This document shows, piece after piece, positions 48,157-51,384 of a stretch of DNA of 51,384 bases (positions are counted from its first letter, which is position 1; each line of letters begins with the position of its first letter). Source of the DNA: Bacteroidales bacterium. GTDB taxonomy: Bacteria; Bacteroidota; Bacteroidia; Bacteroidales; UBA932. The stretch covers positions 1 through 51,384 of the forward strand of contig JALFFZ010000164.1 in NCBI GenBank assembly GCA_022777585.1, given 5' to 3'. Made by a program: the position numbers and the translations under genes. Below the pieces are notes generated by a model, which was not told the origin of the DNA, ran no database searches, and saw only the letters and a list, made by a program, of their open reading frames with translations.

Positions 48157-51100
48157 ATGAAAACGAAACTTGCCATATTGCCTTTTATTGCCCTGCTGCT
48201 GATCGGGATCAGGGCGGGAGCCCAGAGCGGGACATTCTCGGGCATTGTCATTGACAGCGATGGAGAAGCTGTCATCGGAGCAGGCATTGTCTGCAACGAG
48301 AAGACGAGCGCCGGCACGACCACCGACCTTGACGGCCGGTTCTCGATGACATTGCCGCAGGGCGCAAAAACCTTCACCATCTCCTCGGTGGGGATGGAAT
48401 CTCTTACTTATGTGCTTAATCCTCAAGCTACTGAGAATGTGAAAATCATTCTGGCCTGGGAAAACAACGTGCTGGACCAGGTGGTTGTGACAGGCTATGC
48501 CCAGACCACTGTCAAGCGCATAACCGGCTCCGTGGCGGTCATAAACGGGGACAGTTTCAAGGCAAAGGCCATGTCCTCAGTGGACGCCCTGATGCAGGGA
48601 GAGGTGGCCGGCGTGGCCGTTTCCGCCACTTCAGGCCAGCCCGGGACCCAGTCCAGAATCCGGATCAGGGGAACCAGCAACATGACCGGCTCCGGCCAGC
48701 CTCTCTGGGTAGTGGACGGAGTTCCTCTCCAGAATGAATCCCCGTCATTGACCAGCGAACAGCTGGCCACCGGAGGCTTTGACGACATTTTCGTGAACGG
48801 AATCGGCAACATCAACCCGAACGATATCGAGAGCATCACCATCCTGAAGGATGCGGCTGCAGCTGCAATATACGGATCGAGGGCGGCAAACGGCGTCATT
48901 GTCGTGACCACAAAGAAGGGAGAATCCGGCAAGATGAAGATCAGCTACAGCAACACCTTCTCCTGGTCCTTCAAGCCGGGCAGGGATTTGAGCCTGATGA
49001 ACTCGGCAGAAAAGCTCGCCTGGGAGGATGAACTCTGGGATGAATTCTCCGCGGCAAAATATCAGAAGTCATTGACTGACAATACTGTAATCTATCCTAT
49101 AGTCGGCATTGTCGGACAAATCCGTGCCGGAGTCGGGGATTTCGCCGGAATGAAGGGAGACAAGGCTGCGCAGGATGCGTACATCGCCTCGCTTTCCGAC
49201 ATCAGCACCGACTGGTACGGGCTCATGTTCCGCAATTCGTTCTCCCAGGGCCACCATCTGTCAATGAGCGGAGGCTCGGACAAATACACCTACTACATTT
49301 CATTGGGTCTGAACGACGAGAACGGAATGCTCATCCACAATGATTACCGCAGGTATAATTTCAATGCGAACATAAACCTCAAGCCCGTGGAATGGGCGCG
49401 CATCGATATCGGTGCAGAGGCCTCCAGGCAGGAATCCTCAATGCCTTACTCCAGCGTGAACCCGTTCACCTACGCATATTTTTCCAACCCTTACGAGAAG
49501 GCTTGCAATGATGACGGCTCATATGCCGCCGACCGGACCTGGTTCACATTGGGGTACTGGAACGGAAGGGGCGCGGAGCAGGTGATGCCTCTGAACGGAT
49601 TCAACATCCTCAGGGAACTGGATTCCAACTATACCGACACCAGGAACACAGCCGTCACAGTAAGAGGCCAGCTCGACCTCAGAATCATCGAGCCCCTGCA
49701 TTTCGTCGGCCTGGCGTCCTACACCTATTCCAACAACTCCACGGACAAGGTGGTGGACAAATACACCTGGACTGCCTTCAACGACAGGCTCGGCAATGAC
49801 GACAAGTCCCAGACCAATCTCTACGGCAACATCTCGCAGAACCGTACCAACAGGGACAGCTACGTGCTGAGGGGACATTTCGCATTCAACCGCACATTCT
49901 CCGGCATCCATACGCTCAACGTGCTGGCAGGCTCTGAGATCAGGGGTGCGGGTTCGAACACATTGTTCTCGAAGAGATACAACTACGACCCCAAGACCGG
50001 GACCACTTCCCTGCCTCAAATCAGCGGGCCGACCGACGAATGGGTCAGCGAGGTCGAGAGGCTGAACGGCCAGTATTTCTCCGAGAGCAAATATGCATCT
50101 TTCTATGCATCAGCGGATTACTACCTCGGCAAAACCATAGTGCTGAACGCCTCTTTCCGTACGGACGGAAGTTCCAATTTCGGCAACAAAAGGCAGTTCA
50201 ACCCGACCTGGAGCGCCGGAGCGGCCTGGCATCCCGGCGAGGAGGAATGGATGAAGCGAAGCCTCCCGGCAGTTTCCCACGCCACATTGAGGGCGGCATT
50301 CGGATACACCGGTGAGGTCAACACCAGCACGACGCATCTTATGGTCATCAGATATCTCCAGCAGCAATACAGATATTTCGGGGAGCAGACTTTCAATCTC
50401 GGGACCCTGCCTTCCGCCCCGAATCCGAATCTGGGCTGGGAGAAGACAATGGACGCGAAGGCCGGTCTTGATTTCGGTCTATGGAAGGAAAGGCTGAATG
50501 TCAATGCCGAATACTATTACCGTCTCAGCACAGACGTGGTGACATCCTCCCAGGTCCAGAGCACCAGCGGATTCACCTATGTCAATTTCAACTCCGCCGA
50601 CATAATGAACACGGGAGTCGAGCTTACCGTGAACGGAAAGATTCTGCAGAACCGGGACTGGAGTGTCAATGCAGCGGTGAACTTCGCGTACAATTACAAT
50701 AAAGTCCTGAAATACAGACCGTCAACGGCATCAGGAGTCACTTCCAAGGACAGGTATGTAGAGGGATATCCGGCCAGGTCCATCTTCAGCGGAGACCTCG
50801 GGGGCATTGATTCCGCAAGCGGCCTGTACATCTTCAAACTGAGGGATGACGCCAATATCAGCTCAGCCTCGGACCTGAACAAGCCGGACAATTACAGGAC
50901 TTATCTGGGTACTGAAATCGCGCCTTTCACCGGCGGCTTCAACATCAGCGCAGGGTGGAGGGAATTCCGGCTCAGCATAAGCGGAGTCTATTCTCTGGGC
51001 TCAAAGACCTTCGACAAAATCGTCTCGCCGGCCAGCTATTCCAGCTGCAAGCACAATCAGGTCAGCACGGAAACAGTCCAGTCCCAATACAGCGATCTCT

Positions 51101-51384
51101 ACTCCAACCATCTGAATGTCAGGAAGGACAGAATAGACAGATGGACCGTGTCGAACACCAGGGACGTGACATATCCGAGAATCTACGACTATTTCGGGGA
51201 GAAGTACAACTTCGCCTCATACAATCCGATGGATTACAGCATCATTGACGCAATCTATCTGAAGAACAATTCCTACCTGAGAATCAAGTCCATCATTCTC
51301 ACCTATTCCCTGCCTGAAAAGGCAATGCGGAAAATCAGGCTCAGGGGCATCAGTTTCAATGTTGCCCTGAACAATTTCTTCACC
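48157..51384 (+). CDS. SusC/RagA-type TonB-dependent receptor, 3' end beyond window
   Basis: I translated this frame by hand: open from the ATG at 48157 to the last base, 1076 codons. A signal peptide (ending near GAQ, residue 23), a CNA-B/carboxypeptidase-regulatory domain (about 25-108, GIVIDSDGEAVIGAGIV), a TonB-box-like region (LDQVVVTGYAQTT) and a plug domain with PLWVVDGVPL, DIESITILKDAAAAAIYGS and ANGVIVVTTKKGESG identify SusC/RagA. Later text such as PNPNLGWEKTMDAKAGLDFGLW is typical barrel. Such receptors pair with a SusD lipoprotein lid, which would lie just outside the window. Substrate cannot be told; no glycan-degrading gene is adjacent here. No TAnnTTTG element precedes it. Confidence 0.93.
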   Translation, partial: MKTKLAILPFIALLLIGIRAGAQSGTFSGIVIDSDGEAVIGAGIVCNEKTSAGTTTDLDGRFSMTLPQGAKTFTISSVGMESLTYVLNPQATENVKIILAWENNVLDQVVVTGYAQTTVKRITGSVAVINGDSFKAKAMSSVDALMQGEVAGVAVSATSGQPGTQSRIRIRGTSNMTGSGQPLWVVDGVPLQNESPSLTSEQLATGGFDDIFVNGIGNINPNDIESITILKDAAAAAIYGSRAANGVIVVTTKKGESGKMKISYSNTFSWSFKPGRDLSLMNSAEKLAWEDELWDEFSAAKYQKSLTDNTVIYPIVGIVGQIRAGVGDFAGMKGDKAAQDAYIASLSDISTDWYGLMFRNSFSQGHHLSMSGGSDKYTYYISLGLNDENGMLIHNDYRRYNFNANINLKPVEWARIDIGAEASRQESSMPYSSVNPFTYAYFSNPYEKACNDDGSYAADRTWFTLGYWNGRGAEQVMPLNGFNILRELDSNYTDTRNTAVTVRGQLDLRIIEPLHFVGLASYTYSNNSTDKVVDKYTWTAFNDRLGNDDKSQTNLYGNISQNRTNRDSYVLRGHFAFNRTFSGIHTLNVLAGSEIRGAGSNTLFSKRYNYDPKTGTTSLPQISGPTDEWVSEVERLNGQYFSESKYASFYASADYYLGKTIVLNASFRTDGSSNFGNKRQFNPTWSAGAAWHPGEEEWMKRSLPAVSHATLRAAFGYTGEVNTSTTHLMVIRYLQQQYRYFGEQTFNLGTLPSAPNPNLGWEKTMDAKAGLDFGLWKERLNVNAEYYYRLSTDVVTSSQVQSTSGFTYVNFNSADIMNTGVELTVNGKILQNRDWSVNAAVNFAYNYNKVLKYRPSTASGVTSKDRYVEGYPARSIFSGDLGGIDSASGLYIFKLRDDANISSASDLNKPDNYRTYLGTEIAPFTGGFNISAGWREFRLSISGVYSLGSKTFDKIVSPASYSSCKHNQVSTETVQSQYSDLYSNHLNVRKDRIDRWTVSNTRDVTYPRIYDYFGEKYNFASYNPMDYSIIDAIYLKNNSYLRIKSIILTYSLPEKAMRKIRLRGISFNVALNNFFT

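Overview
The window looks like a chromosomal segment from a member of the Bacteroidota, most likely order Bacteroidales. The evidence is a complete Bat (aerotolerance) operon, a SusC-type receptor, an OMP_b-brl-type outer-membrane protein, a DUF6515 protein, a GH171/NamZ gene with AmpG, and repeated matches to the Bacteroidetes promoter element TAnnTTTG upstream of genes. By eye the base composition is about half G+C or slightly more, which is high for Bacteroides itself; I do not assign a genus. Coding density is very high, no gap exceeds 300 bases, and I see no tRNA, rRNA, insertion sequence, prophage or CRISPR array.

Layout. (1) 1-2537: acyl-ACP thioesterase (cut by the left edge) behind glyA, divergent from a TrmH/SpoU-type RNA methyltransferase. 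(2) 16072 down to 2582, minus strand: moxR, DUF58, a DUF4381-like gene, batA, batB, batC, a fused batD-batE gene, a secreted metallophosphoesterase with PQQ-type repeats, and an exported GH2 beta-galactosidase, nearly all overlapping or a few bases apart. (3) 16148-24795, plus strand: truA, exbB-exbD-tonB, an RsuA/RluB pseudouridine synthase with a long disordered head, era, parC, aroK. (4) 28478 down to 24785, minus strand: an AAA-type ATPase, a zinc-site-less sirtuin, recJ. (5) 28534-31183, plus strand: a possible leader peptide, rplU, rpmA, a terminator, serS, ruvC. (6) 31301-34300: a large outer-membrane beta-barrel protein whose 3' end overlaps murI antisense. (7) 45936 down to 34233, minus strand: a nine-gene cell-wall recycling operon. 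(8) 46065-51384, plus strand: pncB-pncA (NAD salvage), a perfect palindrome, and a SusC-type receptor cut by the right edge.

The most interesting unit is (7). In order of transcription it holds: an AmgK-like sugar kinase fused to a RapZ C-terminal domain, a MurU-like nucleotidyltransferase, an SDR oxidoreductase, a tandem family-2 glycosyltransferase, a DUF4922 (HIT-superfamily-like) domain fused to a SpoIID-type lytic transglycosylase with no signal peptide, an AmpG-like muropeptide permease, a NamZ exo-muramidase, a secreted Ser/Thr/Arg-rich protein and glutamate racemase. Read together, this suggests that muropeptides are released outside, imported, processed in the cytoplasm, and that the amino sugars are phosphorylated and converted to UDP-sugar for new wall synthesis. 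Two of its proteins are domain fusions whose biochemistry I cannot assign from known systems.
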